The notes under the pieces: generated by a model
The model's database searches: none
What the model saw: only the letters and a program-made list of their open reading frames with translations
What the model was told of the DNA's origin: nothing
Program-made: the position numbers and the translations under genes
Shown: positions 6,773 through 14,306 of the stretch, piece after piece
Position numbering within the stretch: position 1 is the stretch's first letter
How the letters are laid out: each line of letters begins with the position of its first letter
Assembly: GCA_964534095.1 (NCBI GenBank)
Contig: CAZHPF010000002.1
Location: forward strand, 1-29,722
DNA length: 29,722 nt
Direction: 5' to 3'
Source: CALMSM01 sp964534095
GTDB lineage: Bacteria > Patescibacteriota > Saccharimonadia > Saccharimonadales > CALMSM01

Positions 6773-6802
6773 TTGACATATACCCCCAGGGGGTACTATA
6801 AT
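6773..6802 (+). promoter_or_regulatory. promoter and operator of the metal-resistance operon
   Basis: A perfect -35 TTGACA (6773-6778) and perfect -10 TATAAT (6797-6802) flank an 18-bp spacer. That spacer contains the palindrome TACCCCCAGGGGGTA (6781-6795), the G-tract operator type bound by CsoR/RcnR-family repressors. Repressor binding would sit between the two boxes. The regulator ATG follows the -10 by only 6 nt, so the mRNA should be leaderless. Confidence 0.9.
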
Positions 6803-6808
6803 GAGAAT

Positions 6809-7093
6809 ATGATTAGTGATATAAAACAACGAGCATTGCACCGAGCCAAGATACTAGAGGGCCAAATGCGTGGTGTCCAAAAAATGATTGACCAAGAAGA
6901 ATACTGTATGGATATTCTCACGCAAAGCCTTGCCATCCAAAAGTCACTAAGTTCGCTCAATAAGCTAATTCTTGAAAACCACGTCCGTACTCATATTAAA
7001 GAGAACCTTAGTTCCGGCTCGGAGAAAGCCCAAGAACAAGCAGTCGAGGAGCTGTTGGGCTTATATGAGCTATCAAATGTAAGAAGTAAATAA
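6809..7093 (+). CDS. CsoR/RcnR-family metal-sensing repressor
   Basis: This 94-residue all-helical DUF156 regulator should release the operator at 6781-6795 when its metal binds. Family features are RAKILEGQMRG (12-22), C33 in EEYCMDIL, and H58 in LENHVRTH. At the third ligand position, four residues after the histidine, it has H62. Copper-sensing CsoR has Cys there, while C-H-H resembles the nickel/cobalt RcnR set without its N-terminal histidine. The ATG at 6809 fits the promoter; an in-frame upstream ATG at 6758 lies before the -35 box and cannot be used from this promoter. It is the first gene of an operon with a DUF305 protein and a P1B ATPase, which favours copper as the inducer despite the residue change. 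Confidence 0.9.
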   Translation: MISDIKQRALHRAKILEGQMRGVQKMIDQEEYCMDILTQSLAIQKSLSSLNKLILENHVRTHIKENLSSGSEKAQEQAVEELLGLYELSNVRSK

Positions 7094-7105
7094 AGGAGAA
7101 ATGTG

Positions 7106-7543
7106 ATGAAAAAAGAAAGCATAATGATAGGTATAATCGGTCTGCTCGTAGGTGTGGTCATAACCGGTTTTGCGGCTGGTCAGGCTGTAAACAATAACAA
7201 CACAGGGATGATGCGAATGATGGGTATGGATACTAGCAGAAACGAGCAGAGCGTTGTTACCGACCATAGCACTATGTCTATGGCAGATATGAACAAGCAA
7301 CTTGAGGGGCTGTCTGGTGACGACTTTGACAAAGCGTTTATTGAAATGATGATTGCTCATCACGAGGGTGCAGTTGATATGGCTGAACTTATCCCGTCAC
7401 GGGCTAAGCACGATGAAATAAAGACACTTGGCGAGGCAATCATAACAGCTCAGACTAAAGAGATAGCAGATATGAAACAGTGGCAAAAAGACTGGAGCTA
7501 CTCAACTGACGAGTCAATGCAGATGATGCACGGCAGTCATTAA
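7106..7543 (+). CDS. DUF305 metal-associated exported protein
   Basis: This 145-residue protein has an N-terminal signal anchor (about 6-27), a Met-rich stretch (MMRMMGM) and a DUF305 four-helix domain. The characteristic motif FIEMMIAHHEGAVDMA has a His-His-Glu core. Methionine and histidine clusters, including the C-terminal MQMMHGSH, suit soft-metal binding outside the membrane. DUF305 proteins are frequent in copper and silver resistance clusters. A strong Shine-Dalgarno AAAGGAG (7092-7098) overlapping the upstream stop codon sets the start at 7106; an adjacent GTG at 7103 is the alternative. It probably binds metal outside the cell membrane near the exporter encoded next. Confidence 0.88.
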   Translation: MKKESIMIGIIGLLVGVVITGFAAGQAVNNNNTGMMRMMGMDTSRNEQSVVTDHSTMSMADMNKQLEGLSGDDFDKAFIEMMIAHHEGAVDMAELIPSRAKHDEIKTLGEAIITAQTKEIADMKQWQKDWSYSTDESMQMMHGSH

Positions 7544-7545
7544 AG

Positions 7546-9564
7546 ATGGAACACTCGCACCATACACACGACCGCTCTGAGCATCAAGACCATGATAAAC
7601 ATGCTGGTCATTCAGTAGCTATGTTCAAAGATAAGTTCTGGCTATCATTACTACTCACGATACCCGTTCTTGTATATTCCGAGATGATACAACATTGGTT
7701 GAACTTCACGCCGCCTAATTTTACTGGCTCTGAATACATACCATTCGTATTTAGTACCATCATATTCTTCTACGGTGGCTTGGTGTTCATAAAAGGTGCG
7801 ATTGGCGAACTGAAAGCCAAATTGCTAGGCATGATGACGCTCATCAGCTTGGCTATCATTACGGCATACGTTTATAGCGTTGCTACACAGTTTTTCATTC
7901 AGGGCGATGGTTTCTTTTGGGAATTAGCGACACTTGTAACAATTATGCTGCTTGGTCATTGGCTAGAGATGGCATCAGTTGCAAAGGCGGAAAATGCCCT
8001 AGATGCTATATCTAAACTGTTGCCTGATAAAGCCGAGAAGCTAGTCAACGGCAAGCCAAAACAGATGTTGGTAAGTGAGTTGAAAGTTGGCGACTTAGTA
8101 CTTATACGTCCTGGCTCAAGCATACCTGTTGACGGCGTAATCGTGGACGGCAGTTCATCAGTTGATGAAGCTGCTATAACTGGCGAAAGTAAGCCTGTAA
8201 GCAAAACTATCAATGATGAAGTTGTTGCAGGTACGGGCAACCAAGATGGCTCACTTACTGTAAAAGTTACGAAGCTCGGTCAAGATACGGCACTTGCAGG
8301 GATTATGCGGCTTGTAGCCGAGGCACAAAGTTCAAAGTCAAACGTGCAGGTGCTTGCAGACAAAGCAGCTTTTTATCTGACTATCATCGCTATCGCTACT
8401 GCCATCGCTACATTTATTTTCTGGCTGATAGCTAAAGATGCGAACTTTGCCTTAGAACGCTCCGTTACGGTTCTGATTATTGCCTGTCCGCACGCACTCG
8501 GCTTGGCTATTCCGTTGGTTGTCTCTATATCAACTGCCCTGTCTGCTCGTAATGGACTACTTGTTCGTAAGCGAATTGCTCTTGAATCGGCACGTAAACT
8601 GGACTGGGTGTTGTTTGATAAGACGGGCACTCTCACGAAAGGCGAACATGGTGTAACCGACGTGTGGGCTACAAAAGGCTACACGGATGAAGACGTATTG
8701 CATCTCACTGCCAGCCTTGAACAAAGCAGTGAGCATATTGTAGGTAAAGGTATTGTACGAGAAGCCGAAGAACGGCACGTTCATCTTGATAAGGTTGCTG
8801 ACTTTAAGGCGTTGCCTGGATTAGGCGTGCAAGGTACATTGCACGGTAACGATGTGTATATTGCTGCAAGTTACCGCTACATTGAGGAAAACAAACTGTC
8901 CGTTCCATCTGATATTGCCAAGGCTGTTAAACAAGCAGCAAAAGAGGGCAAGACCGAAGTGTATCTGATTACCAATAAAAAAGTTGTCGGTGCTTTAGGT
9001 TTAGCGGATATTGCCCGCAGTCAGTCAAAGCAAACTATCGCAACGCTCAAAGAAATGGGCATAAAGACTGCGATGATAACAGGCGACTCAGATGAAGTTG
9101 CAGCGTACGTTTCAAAGCAGCTTGGCTTAGACCAGTATTTTTCCGAGGTAAAACCAGAAGACAAGGCTGCTAAAGTCAAAGAGTTACAGAAAAATGGGCA
9201 GAAAGTTGCGATGGTTGGCGATGGCATCAACGATGCACCTGCTCTTACACAAGCAGATATTGGCATTGCTATTGGTGCTGGTACGGATGTAGCTATAAAA
9301 TCAGCAGATATTATCTTGGTGAAAAGCGACCCTCAAGACGTGGTAAAAGTAATCAAACTATCAAAAGCCACTTACAGTAAGATGCAACAAAACCTAGTAT
9401 GGGCTACGGGCTATAACGTATTCGCAATACCACTAGCAGCTGGCGCACTTTATGGAGCTGGTATCGTCCTTGCTCCTGCTCTCGGAGCTGTGCTTATGTC
9501 GGTGTCTACCGTCGTGGTTGCGATAAATGCTCAATTACTACGACGTACCAGGCTGGCCCAATAA
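7546..9564 (+). CDS. copB: CopB-type P1B heavy-metal exporting ATPase
   Basis: This 672-residue membrane pump exports metal at the cost of ATP. The N-terminus is His-rich (about ten His in residues 3-22) instead of carrying CxxC domains. The membrane metal site is CPH (314-316), the P1B-3/CopB signature, as opposed to CPC in CopA. Catalytic elements are TGES (212-215), the phosphorylated aspartate D358 in DKTGTLT, and GDGIND (558-563). The nucleotide-binding SEHP motif reads SEHI here, keeping the histidine but losing the proline. About eight membrane segments are visible, the last pair near 610-665. The start lies 2 nt after the DUF305 stop with little Shine-Dalgarno, implying coupled translation. 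The substrate is most likely copper or silver; the family is certain. Confidence 0.94.
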   Translation: MEHSHHTHDRSEHQDHDKHAGHSVAMFKDKFWLSLLLTIPVLVYSEMIQHWLNFTPPNFTGSEYIPFVFSTIIFFYGGLVFIKGAIGELKAKLLGMMTLISLAIITAYVYSVATQFFIQGDGFFWELATLVTIMLLGHWLEMASVAKAENALDAISKLLPDKAEKLVNGKPKQMLVSELKVGDLVLIRPGSSIPVDGVIVDGSSSVDEAAITGESKPVSKTINDEVVAGTGNQDGSLTVKVTKLGQDTALAGIMRLVAEAQSSKSNVQVLADKAAFYLTIIAIATAIATFIFWLIAKDANFALERSVTVLIIACPHALGLAIPLVVSISTALSARNGLLVRKRIALESARKLDWVLFDKTGTLTKGEHGVTDVWATKGYTDEDVLHLTASLEQSSEHIVGKGIVREAEERHVHLDKVADFKALPGLGVQGTLHGNDVYIAASYRYIEENKLSVPSDIAKAVKQAAKEGKTEVYLITNKKVVGALGLADIARSQSKQTIATLKEMGIKTAMITGDSDEVAAYVSKQLGLDQYFSEVKPEDKAAKVKELQKNGQKVAMVGDGINDAPALTQADIGIAIGAGTDVAIKSADIILVKSDPQDVVKVIKLSKATYSKMQQNLVWATGYNVFAIPLAAGALYGAGIVLAPALGAVLMSVSTVVVAINAQLLRRTRLAQ

Positions 9565-9750
9565 ATCAGCTGCAAGGTTAAATTGCTGCACTAAATCCTT
9601 TAGCTTATAATCGTCAACATTACTGGGATTTATAGTTTGAAATACGTCTGCAATCCAGCACCAAGTTTCATGATTTGATAAATACGCTTCTAGGTGTATT
9701 TTGCTATGATTGATATATGAAAAATAAAGCTCTTGCCGCATTAGAACCAC
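9538..9750 (-). CDS. possible small gene or fragment, 70 residues
   Basis: This open frame fills the whole 152-bp gap between the metal ATPase and the next gene, overlapping both by about 30 bp. Its translation is not typical shadow sequence: a balanced helical composition with SNHETWCWIADVFQTINP and a well-spaced amphipathic LKDLVQQFNLAADLLGQ. It could be the left-over C-terminal part of a lost gene or a real small protein. No Shine-Dalgarno or promoter is convincing, and I recognise no family. Confidence 0.2.
   Translation of the reverse strand: MVLMRQELYFSYINHSKIHLEAYLSNHETWCWIADVFQTINPSNVDDYKLKDLVQQFNLAADLLGQPGTS
9702..9710 (+). promoter_or_regulatory. extended -10 promoter of the 9717 gene
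   Basis: TGC precedes TATGAT (9705-9710), with 6 nt to the ATG at 9717, so the transcript should be leaderless. The surrounding TGTATTTTG-TAT-TTGA-ATAT pattern resembles the bases just upstream of the CsoR promoter. Confidence 0.5.
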
Positions 9751-10157
9751 TTATCGGTAAATGGGAATACACAATGTACAATTGTTGGTTCTTAGAGAGT
9801 ATGGACACTGAAGTTAAAGGTTTTACGACCATCGAACGGCTACATGATGCTTTTATAGTGATGCGGAGCAGCGACGCGGATAAAAAACCTAGTGATGCAT
9901 GGGTTATAGGTTACAGCGACCCTCAAGAAAAATACCAAATGTTCTATTACGATCAGCGGGGCGTTGCTCGTATCTTCAATATCGACTTTGACGGCAAGAA
10001 AATGGTCTTCTGGAGAGAGGACAAGGATTTCTATCAGCGAATGACTCTAGAGATCAAAGCAGGCAGCTTGCATACTATAGCTGAAGCGTCTGATAATAAA
10101 GGCAAGACTTGGAGAAAAGACCTCGAGATGTCCTACGTAAAAGTTAAAAGGGGTTAG
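9717..10157 (+). CDS. DUF1579/calycin-like hypothetical protein
   Basis: This 146-residue soluble protein opens with LEPLIGKWEYTMYNCWF and continues with alternating beta strands (AWVIGYSDPQEKYQMFYYD, ARIFNIDFDGKKMVFWRED). Such small beta-barrel proteins belong to the DUF1579 or lipocalin-like groups, which often bind small ligands. No catalytic residue can be named. It heads a short operon with the VOC protein, which starts 10 nt after its stop. The fold assignment comes from general resemblance only. Confidence 0.6.
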   Translation: MKNKALAALEPLIGKWEYTMYNCWFLESMDTEVKGFTTIERLHDAFIVMRSSDADKKPSDAWVIGYSDPQEKYQMFYYDQRGVARIFNIDFDGKKMVFWREDKDFYQRMTLEIKAGSLHTIAEASDNKGKTWRKDLEMSYVKVKRG

Positions 10158-10167
10158 AATAATAAAT

Positions 10168-10626
10168 ATGAAATCAAAAAAAGCTAATCTAAGGAGGATG
10201 GATAACGTCGGCATCGTAGTGGAGTCACTTGATGAAGTAGTTTCTTTTTTCACAGAACTCGGTTTAGAACTTGAAGGACGGGCGATGGTCGAAGGAGAAT
10301 GGGCTGGGCGCGTCACAGGACTTGGCGACCAACGTGTCGAGATTGCTATGATGGTTACCCCCGACGGGCATAGCAGATTGGAACTATCGCGTTTTCTTAC
10401 CCCACCCGTAGTTGCCGACCATCGCAATGCTCCAGTGAATGCCCTTGGCTATCTACGTACTATGTTTACCGTAGAAAACATCGATGATACGGTATCTCGG
10501 CTACAGGAGCGTGGCGCAGAGCTTGTTGGTGAGATTGTTCAGTATGAGGACTCGTATCGATTGTGCTATATTCGCGGTCCTGAACAAATCCTCATTGGAC
10601 TAGCAGAAGAACTCAACAGGAACTAA
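10168..10626 (+). CDS. VOC-superfamily (glyoxalase/bleomycin-resistance-like) protein
   Basis: This 152-residue protein has two beta-alpha-beta-beta-beta modules typical of the vicinal oxygen chelate fold. The first is MDNVGIVVESLDEVVSFF with the later ligand-like LELSRF; the second is YLRTMFTVENIDDTVSRL with PEQILIGLAEEL at the end. Glutamates in LELSRF and in the last strand could bind metal. VOC proteins include lyases, dioxygenases and antibiotic-binding proteins, and the substrate cannot be told here. The start at 10168 is preferred. A second in-frame ATG at 10198 directly abuts AAGGAGG, which is too close to serve it, and starting there would trim the N-terminus just before the first strand. 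Confidence 0.85.
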   Translation: MKSKKANLRRMDNVGIVVESLDEVVSFFTELGLELEGRAMVEGEWAGRVTGLGDQRVEIAMMVTPDGHSRLELSRFLTPPVVADHRNAPVNALGYLRTMFTVENIDDTVSRLQERGAELVGEIVQYEDSYRLCYIRGPEQILIGLAEELNRN

Positions 10627-10762
10627 GGTGTTCGCCATTTGAAGAGTTTAAGTAAATTCTGTAGCTCCATCCCAAACAAGAACATTTTGACCTCTGTGAA
10701 GAAATTTTTTCAAGTGATGATCTGTAGTTTATTTTTAGATACACCTATAGAATAGCTTCTAG

Positions 10763-11428
10763 ATGTTTAAACTACTTTCAAAATCCCATGATCCCATAAT
10801 TGCCCGCGTGTTACTTGTTAATATTATTGTGTTGGGGCTTTTGCATTTTGCTTCTGTAGCCATTGAGTTGTATGCGCCAAATTATCTGTCAGTAAATTAC
10901 ACGAAACTATTTGACCTGGATCGTGAATACAATGTGCCAACTTTTTATAGTGGCATGCTGCTCTTAACTATTGGGATCGCTGCATGGAAGCTTCGGCTGG
11001 AAGCAAAACGCTTTTACCACAAAACTTTCTGGACTGGGTTTACACTTTTCTTCACATATTGGGCAATTGACGAAGTCTTTGTATTGCACGAACAGCTGGC
11101 AAAGCCGATTCGAGAAATGCTGCAGATTGGTTACGATAGCGTGTTTTACCACGCGTGGGTGCTGGTAGCAATGGGGTTGATTAGTCTTCTTGGGATTTTT
11201 ATTTTGATGTACCACCACTTCAAAATATCACCACTTATTAAAAAACAAGGCAACTTATTGGTGATGCTGATGATTTTTATGAGCGGTATCGTACTGTTTG
11301 AAATCCTCGGCACTAAAGTATACGGAAATCCTCAGCTATACCGGTTCGCTATGGTACCACTTGAAGAATTGTTTGAAATTGGAATGGGTAGCTATCTCCT
11401 CGTCAAATTACTGCATTATCAGGAGTAA
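10763..11428 (+). CDS. hypothetical multi-pass membrane protein
   Basis: This 221-residue protein has about six hydrophobic segments (near 15-38, 63-78, 92-105, 130-155, 165-185 and 203-217). Conserved-looking acidic and histidine residues lie in or near the membrane: AIDEVFVLHEQL near 112-123 and PLEELFEIGMG near 200-210. The DE..HE plus EE..E pattern could be a metal or proton site. I recall similar uncharacterised membrane proteins in Actinobacteria and Cyanobacteria but cannot name the family. A -10 TAGAAT at 10748-10753 is 9 nt from the ATG. It appears to be a single-gene unit. Confidence 0.7.
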   Translation: MFKLLSKSHDPIIARVLLVNIIVLGLLHFASVAIELYAPNYLSVNYTKLFDLDREYNVPTFYSGMLLLTIGIAAWKLRLEAKRFYHKTFWTGFTLFFTYWAIDEVFVLHEQLAKPIREMLQIGYDSVFYHAWVLVAMGLISLLGIFILMYHHFKISPLIKKQGNLLVMLMIFMSGIVLFEILGTKVYGNPQLYRFAMVPLEELFEIGMGSYLLVKLLHYQE

Positions 11429-11533
11429 AACCGCCTCTATCTACATTATCAGTGCCCTCGGTTAGAAATACACCAGCTATTCAGCACTAAGCTAGCACTA
11501 TGTTCCTCAAGTAGAGGTCTGGTTCTTTGGCTG

Positions 11534-11542
11534 TGATAGTAT
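11534..11542 (+). promoter_or_regulatory. extended -10 promoter of the PPC-domain gene
   Basis: TGA precedes TAGTAT (11537-11542), with 6 nt to the ATG at 11549. This gives a predicted leaderless mRNA for the PPC-EamA pair. Confidence 0.5.
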
Positions 11543-11548
11543 TACTTT

Positions 11549-11953
11549 ATGAAAACGATTGCAGTAAGGATTAAAGAAGGCAAAGATCTTGTCAAAGAGA
11601 TTGAGAAAATTATAGCCGATAATGACATCCAAGCCGGAATAATACTTTCTGGCGTAGGCGGATTAACAAAATCTAAAATCCGTGTCCCTGTCATCGATGG
11701 TAATACTACATACATCTACCCAGAAAATCTAGAAATCGTCTCGCTAGATGGCACGGTGTCTCCAACAGGCATTCATATTCATATCTCAGGTTCAGATATT
11801 GAAGGTAAAGTATGGGGAGGACATCTAAAAGAAGGTTCTACAGTTAGAATGACCTGCGAACTAGTTATTGGAATTTTGGATGACACCGTTTTTGAACGAA
11901 GCCCAGACCCTAACACAGGCTATAAAGAGCTGAGTATAAAGTTACGTTCATGA
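11549..11953 (+). CDS. PPC/DUF296-domain protein
   Basis: This 134-residue protein consists of one PPC (DUF296) domain. IVLSGVGG-like IILSGVGGL near 31-39 is followed by strands leading to PTGIHIHISGSD and WGGHLKEGSTV, then a C-terminal strand MTCELVIGIL. The histidines in GIHIHIS and GGHL match the conserved positions thought to bind a metal in bacterial and archaeal members. In plants the domain sits behind AT-hooks, but stand-alone prokaryotic copies have no settled function. Its last 4 bases overlap the start of the EamA transporter (ATGA), so the two are translationally coupled. Confidence 0.85.
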   Translation: MKTIAVRIKEGKDLVKEIEKIIADNDIQAGIILSGVGGLTKSKIRVPVIDGNTTYIYPENLEIVSLDGTVSPTGIHIHISGSDIEGKVWGGHLKEGSTVRMTCELVIGILDDTVFERSPDPNTGYKELSIKLRS

Positions 11954-12813
11954 ACTGGCTACTTTTAACCGTCCTAGCTATATGCTCAAGGTCTCTCATG
12001 AGCATAGGGGTGAAGTTGCTGAGCAACCGAGCCAAGGTAAGCCCGATGACCCAATCGGTGCTTTTTACAGGTGCGGCTACGCTATTGTCTTTAGCAATCA
12101 GCCCTTTTGTGGGAGGAATATCTTTCGATGGACTTTCAGGCCTTTGGTTAATTACTCTGCTGATGATTGTATCCCAGGCAGGTGGCAACATCTTATTCTT
12201 TAAGGGGCTAGCAAGCCTGGAAGCTAGCGTAGCGGCCATAGCTTTTTCATCATTACTACTGTGGGGATCTCTTTTGTCGGTCGTGTTTTTGGGCAGTAGT
12301 TTTTCACTTCAACAAATGGGCGGCATCGTTTTGCTTTTTCTAGCTATCCTGCTGGTACAGTATAAAAAAGGTGCAAAGAAAGTTGAACCGGCGATCCTTT
12401 ATATACTCGGCTCGGCTTTGTTATTCGCTGTTTTTCAGGTGAGCAGCGCTGAATTAGCCAAAACAATGCCGGCAGGTACGTATTTGTTGCTGAGTTTCGG
12501 AGGAGCAACCTTAATCGTATGGCTAGCCTATATCAGGCAAGTGCGCAAAGATTTCAAAACGCTTGCCAAACACACAGTCTCGGTGGTGCAAACAACAATT
12601 TTTGCGTCGGCCTGTAGCACCGGCTACTTTGTATTTTCGTATTTTGCCTACCGTAATGCTCCGGACCGCGGTGTAGTGGTGGTACTGCTTACCGCACAGG
12701 TTATTTTGTCGGTACTGTTAGGAGTTATTCTTCTGAGAGAAAGAGAGCATCTCCCCCGAAAATTAGTAGCTGGCTGTATAGCTCTCCTGGCGGGCATTCT
12801 CATCAAATCGTAG
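11950..12813 (+). CDS. EamA-family (DMT) transporter
   Basis: This 287-residue integral membrane protein has about ten membrane segments in two repeats, the drug/metabolite transporter layout. Repeat one contains FFKGLASLEASVAAIAFSS and repeat two YFAYRNAPDRGVVVVLLTA, matching the EamA helix pair near the translocation site. The C-terminal helix ends ALLAGILIKS, usual for the family. It overlaps the PPC-domain gene by 4 bp. The cargo is unknown; EamA proteins move amino acids, nucleosides or other metabolites. In a host-dependent organism either import or efflux is conceivable. A second, only distantly similar EamA-like gene is at 15586. Confidence 0.88.
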   Translation: MNWLLLTVLAICSRSLMSIGVKLLSNRAKVSPMTQSVLFTGAATLLSLAISPFVGGISFDGLSGLWLITLLMIVSQAGGNILFFKGLASLEASVAAIAFSSLLLWGSLLSVVFLGSSFSLQQMGGIVLLFLAILLVQYKKGAKKVEPAILYILGSALLFAVFQVSSAELAKTMPAGTYLLLSFGGATLIVWLAYIRQVRKDFKTLAKHTVSVVQTTIFASACSTGYFVFSYFAYRNAPDRGVVVVLLTAQVILSVLLGVILLREREHLPRKLVAGCIALLAGILIKS

Positions 12814-12833
12814 AGATATCCTTTTTTCGTCGT

Positions 12834-13337
12834 CTATCCGACGAGGGTATCGAGCTTGGTGAGTTGGCTTGAGAAGCCTTCGATCATTCCCATCTTTAGC
12901 AGTTCCTCGATTTGTTCGGCGCTATCAGCCAGGCATGTGCTGACAATTTTGGTTTTGCCGTCTTCTTCCGTGAATTCATTGGTGACAACCATCACGGGCA
13001 TTTCTGTATTGAGCGTGCCTTGTGCGTCAGAAAAGTAGTCCTTGTAGGTGAAGCTTTTAGGATCATTGACGGCTTGGATGTCCATCATGCCCCATGACTC
13101 TTGGCCAAACCATTCGCCTTGGTTTTTATCGACACATTTCATGCCATAATGTACCCGCCCGCCGGGTTCGAAAGAGAACTCTTTGACGGTCGTTTCCCAG
13201 CCCTCTGGACCCCACCATTTCTCAAACCAATCTTTATCGGTGTATGCCCGCCAAACTTTTTCTAAAGACCCGTTTGCCAGGTACTCAATAACTAGCTTTT
13301 TATTTTGTAGATCTTTTGTTACTTTTACGTTTGCCAT
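12834..13337 (-). CDS. SRPBCC/AHSA1-domain protein
   Basis: This 167-residue protein has the START-like helix-grip fold of the AHSA1 (activator of Hsp90 ATPase homologue) group. LVIEYLANGSLEKVWRAYTD starts the domain and WFEKWWGPEGWETTVKEF is the classic W-W-P signature; EFTEEDGKTKIVSTC is a central strand pair. Such proteins form a ligand pocket. The gene follows an ArsR-type repressor, and this pairing is very common in bacteria. A strong Shine-Dalgarno AAGGAGA overlaps the stop region of the repressor. The ligand is unknown. Confidence 0.9.
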   Translation of the reverse strand: MANVKVTKDLQNKKLVIEYLANGSLEKVWRAYTDKDWFEKWWGPEGWETTVKEFSFEPGGRVHYGMKCVDKNQGEWFGQESWGMMDIQAVNDPKSFTYKDYFSDAQGTLNTEMPVMVVTNEFTEEDGKTKIVSTCLADSAEQIEELLKMGMIEGFSSQLTKLDTLVG

Positions 13338-13347
13338 TTGCTTCTCC

Positions 13348-13665
13348 TTATTGAATTAATGTTTCCAGCTTGTCGTAGCGGCTTTGCAGTCGTATGCGAT
13401 ACTGCTCTAAGTATTCATCGGCGCTCATCAGAGCGTTTGGTGCCAGTGACACCATGTGCTTCTTGCCCTCCTTTCGCTTCACGATAAGTTTTGCGCGTTC
13501 CATGACTTTTAAGTGCTTTGAGATAGCCGCAAAGGTAACACTGTAGTTTGCGGCGAGTTCGCTTACGGACATCTCGCAGCGAGACACTCTGGAAAGGATA
13601 TCGCGCCGGGTAGGGTCGGAGAGCGATGCAAAGACGGAATCAAGTTGGAATGTATATTCAACCAT
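13348..13665 (-). CDS. ArsR-family winged-helix repressor
   Basis: This 105-residue regulator has FASLSDPTRRDILSRVSR (9-28) at the start of the winged helix. The recognition region is ELAANYSVTFAAISKHLKVM, and the wing is IVKRKEGKKHMVSL. There is no cysteine metal motif in the usual alpha-3 or alpha-5 positions (its only Cys is C31), so it belongs to the ArsR group paired with SRPBCC proteins, not to the metal sensors. It probably controls its own operon. The inverted repeat AACCA-AA-TGGTT (13659-13670) straddles the start codon, and ATGTT-GAGAT-AACAT overlaps the -10. The mRNA is predicted to be nearly leaderless. Confidence 0.9.
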   Translation of the reverse strand: MVEYTFQLDSVFASLSDPTRRDILSRVSRCEMSVSELAANYSVTFAAISKHLKVMERAKLIVKRKEGKKHMVSLAPNALMSADEYLEQYRIRLQSRYDKLETLIQ

Positions 13666-13673
13666 TTGGTTTA

Positions 13674-13702
13674 ATGTTATCTCAACATCTCATTGCTGTC
13701 AA
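13674..13702 (-). promoter_or_regulatory. promoter of the ArsR-SRPBCC operon
   Basis: On the minus strand TTGACA (13697-13702) and TAACAT (13674-13679) are 17 bp apart. The ATG at 13665 lies 8 nt past the -10. An imperfectly spaced inverted repeat overlapping the -10 is a plausible operator. Confidence 0.75.
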
Positions 13703-13753
13703 TAGGGAAACCAGCTTTTATACCCAGCGATTGCAGTACTTACGTTATTATAG

Positions 13754-13759
13754 TATAAT
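13754..13759 (+). promoter_or_regulatory. -10 box of the 13769 gene
   Basis: A perfect TATAAT lies 9 nt upstream of the ATG at 13769, within a TA-rich stretch that offers overlapping alternatives. The predicted leader is 0-3 nt. Confidence 0.5.
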
Positions 13760-13768
13760 ATCAAAATA

Positions 13769-14260
13769 ATGTCAGATGCTAGGGAACCGTTTTCTAACGT
13801 AGTAGGATTTGTGCCTGCAGAGTTAAGGGGTGTCTTTAGCTCTCCTTTACCTGGTAATGGCCGTCCATATGGAACTATCTGGGGATATGGTGAAGCGCAA
13901 ACTGTAGAGAGCCTACAGCCAGAGGTGAGACACTTTATGCCTATAATTGAGTTAGCGGCAGGTTTAGGGGAGCTTACTCTCCAGGATCCAGATGAAGTGT
14001 TGGAAGTTCATATCCAGCAAGATCACCCTAATCAGATTAGTAAAAGTGATACCGGGTGGCATAATGACGGCTTTGGAGGGTGTTACCGCAGGCTGCTCGT
14101 CAGCGATGCTTTCAGTACTTTACATGTAGTTGATGGTATAGAAGTACCCACGCCCGATTACGGCATGTTAGTAATAAACGGCTTTGCCGACCATGCCGTC
14201 CAAAGATCAAATGACCCGGCTGCTCGGAGAACCTTGCTCCGCATGACAAGACGACGGTAG
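13769..14260 (+). CDS. 2OG-Fe(II) oxygenase-like protein
   Basis: This 163-residue protein has the facial-triad pattern of 2-oxoglutarate/iron dioxygenases: H98-x-D100 in GWHNDGF and a distal H142 in GFADHAVQRSND. An arginine pair follows in RRTLLRM about ten residues later, which could hold 2-oxoglutarate. Secondary structure around these motifs is consistent with a jelly roll. It is short for the family, so it may be a minimal version. The substrate is unknown. It is transcribed alone, divergent from the ArsR operon, with a start-proximal TATAAT. Confidence 0.6.
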   Translation: MSDAREPFSNVVGFVPAELRGVFSSPLPGNGRPYGTIWGYGEAQTVESLQPEVRHFMPIIELAAGLGELTLQDPDEVLEVHIQQDHPNQISKSDTGWHNDGFGGCYRRLLVSDAFSTLHVVDGIEVPTPDYGMLVINGFADHAVQRSNDPAARRTLLRMTRRR

Positions 14261-14306
14261 TATGAGAATTTTTAAAACATGAAGCATCTTTTGCGGCGGA
14301 TAAGTG

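Noticed and set aside
10195..10200. AAGGAGG-ATG as the start of the VOC gene
   Set aside because: The ribosome site directly abuts this ATG with no spacing; the upstream ATG at 10168 fits the operon better.
12820..12842. Hairpin CGTCG/CGACG with adjacent six T between the EamA and SRPBCC genes
   Set aside because: The T run precedes the stem on the plus strand and is A on the minus strand after the stem, so neither gene gets a proper terminator from it.
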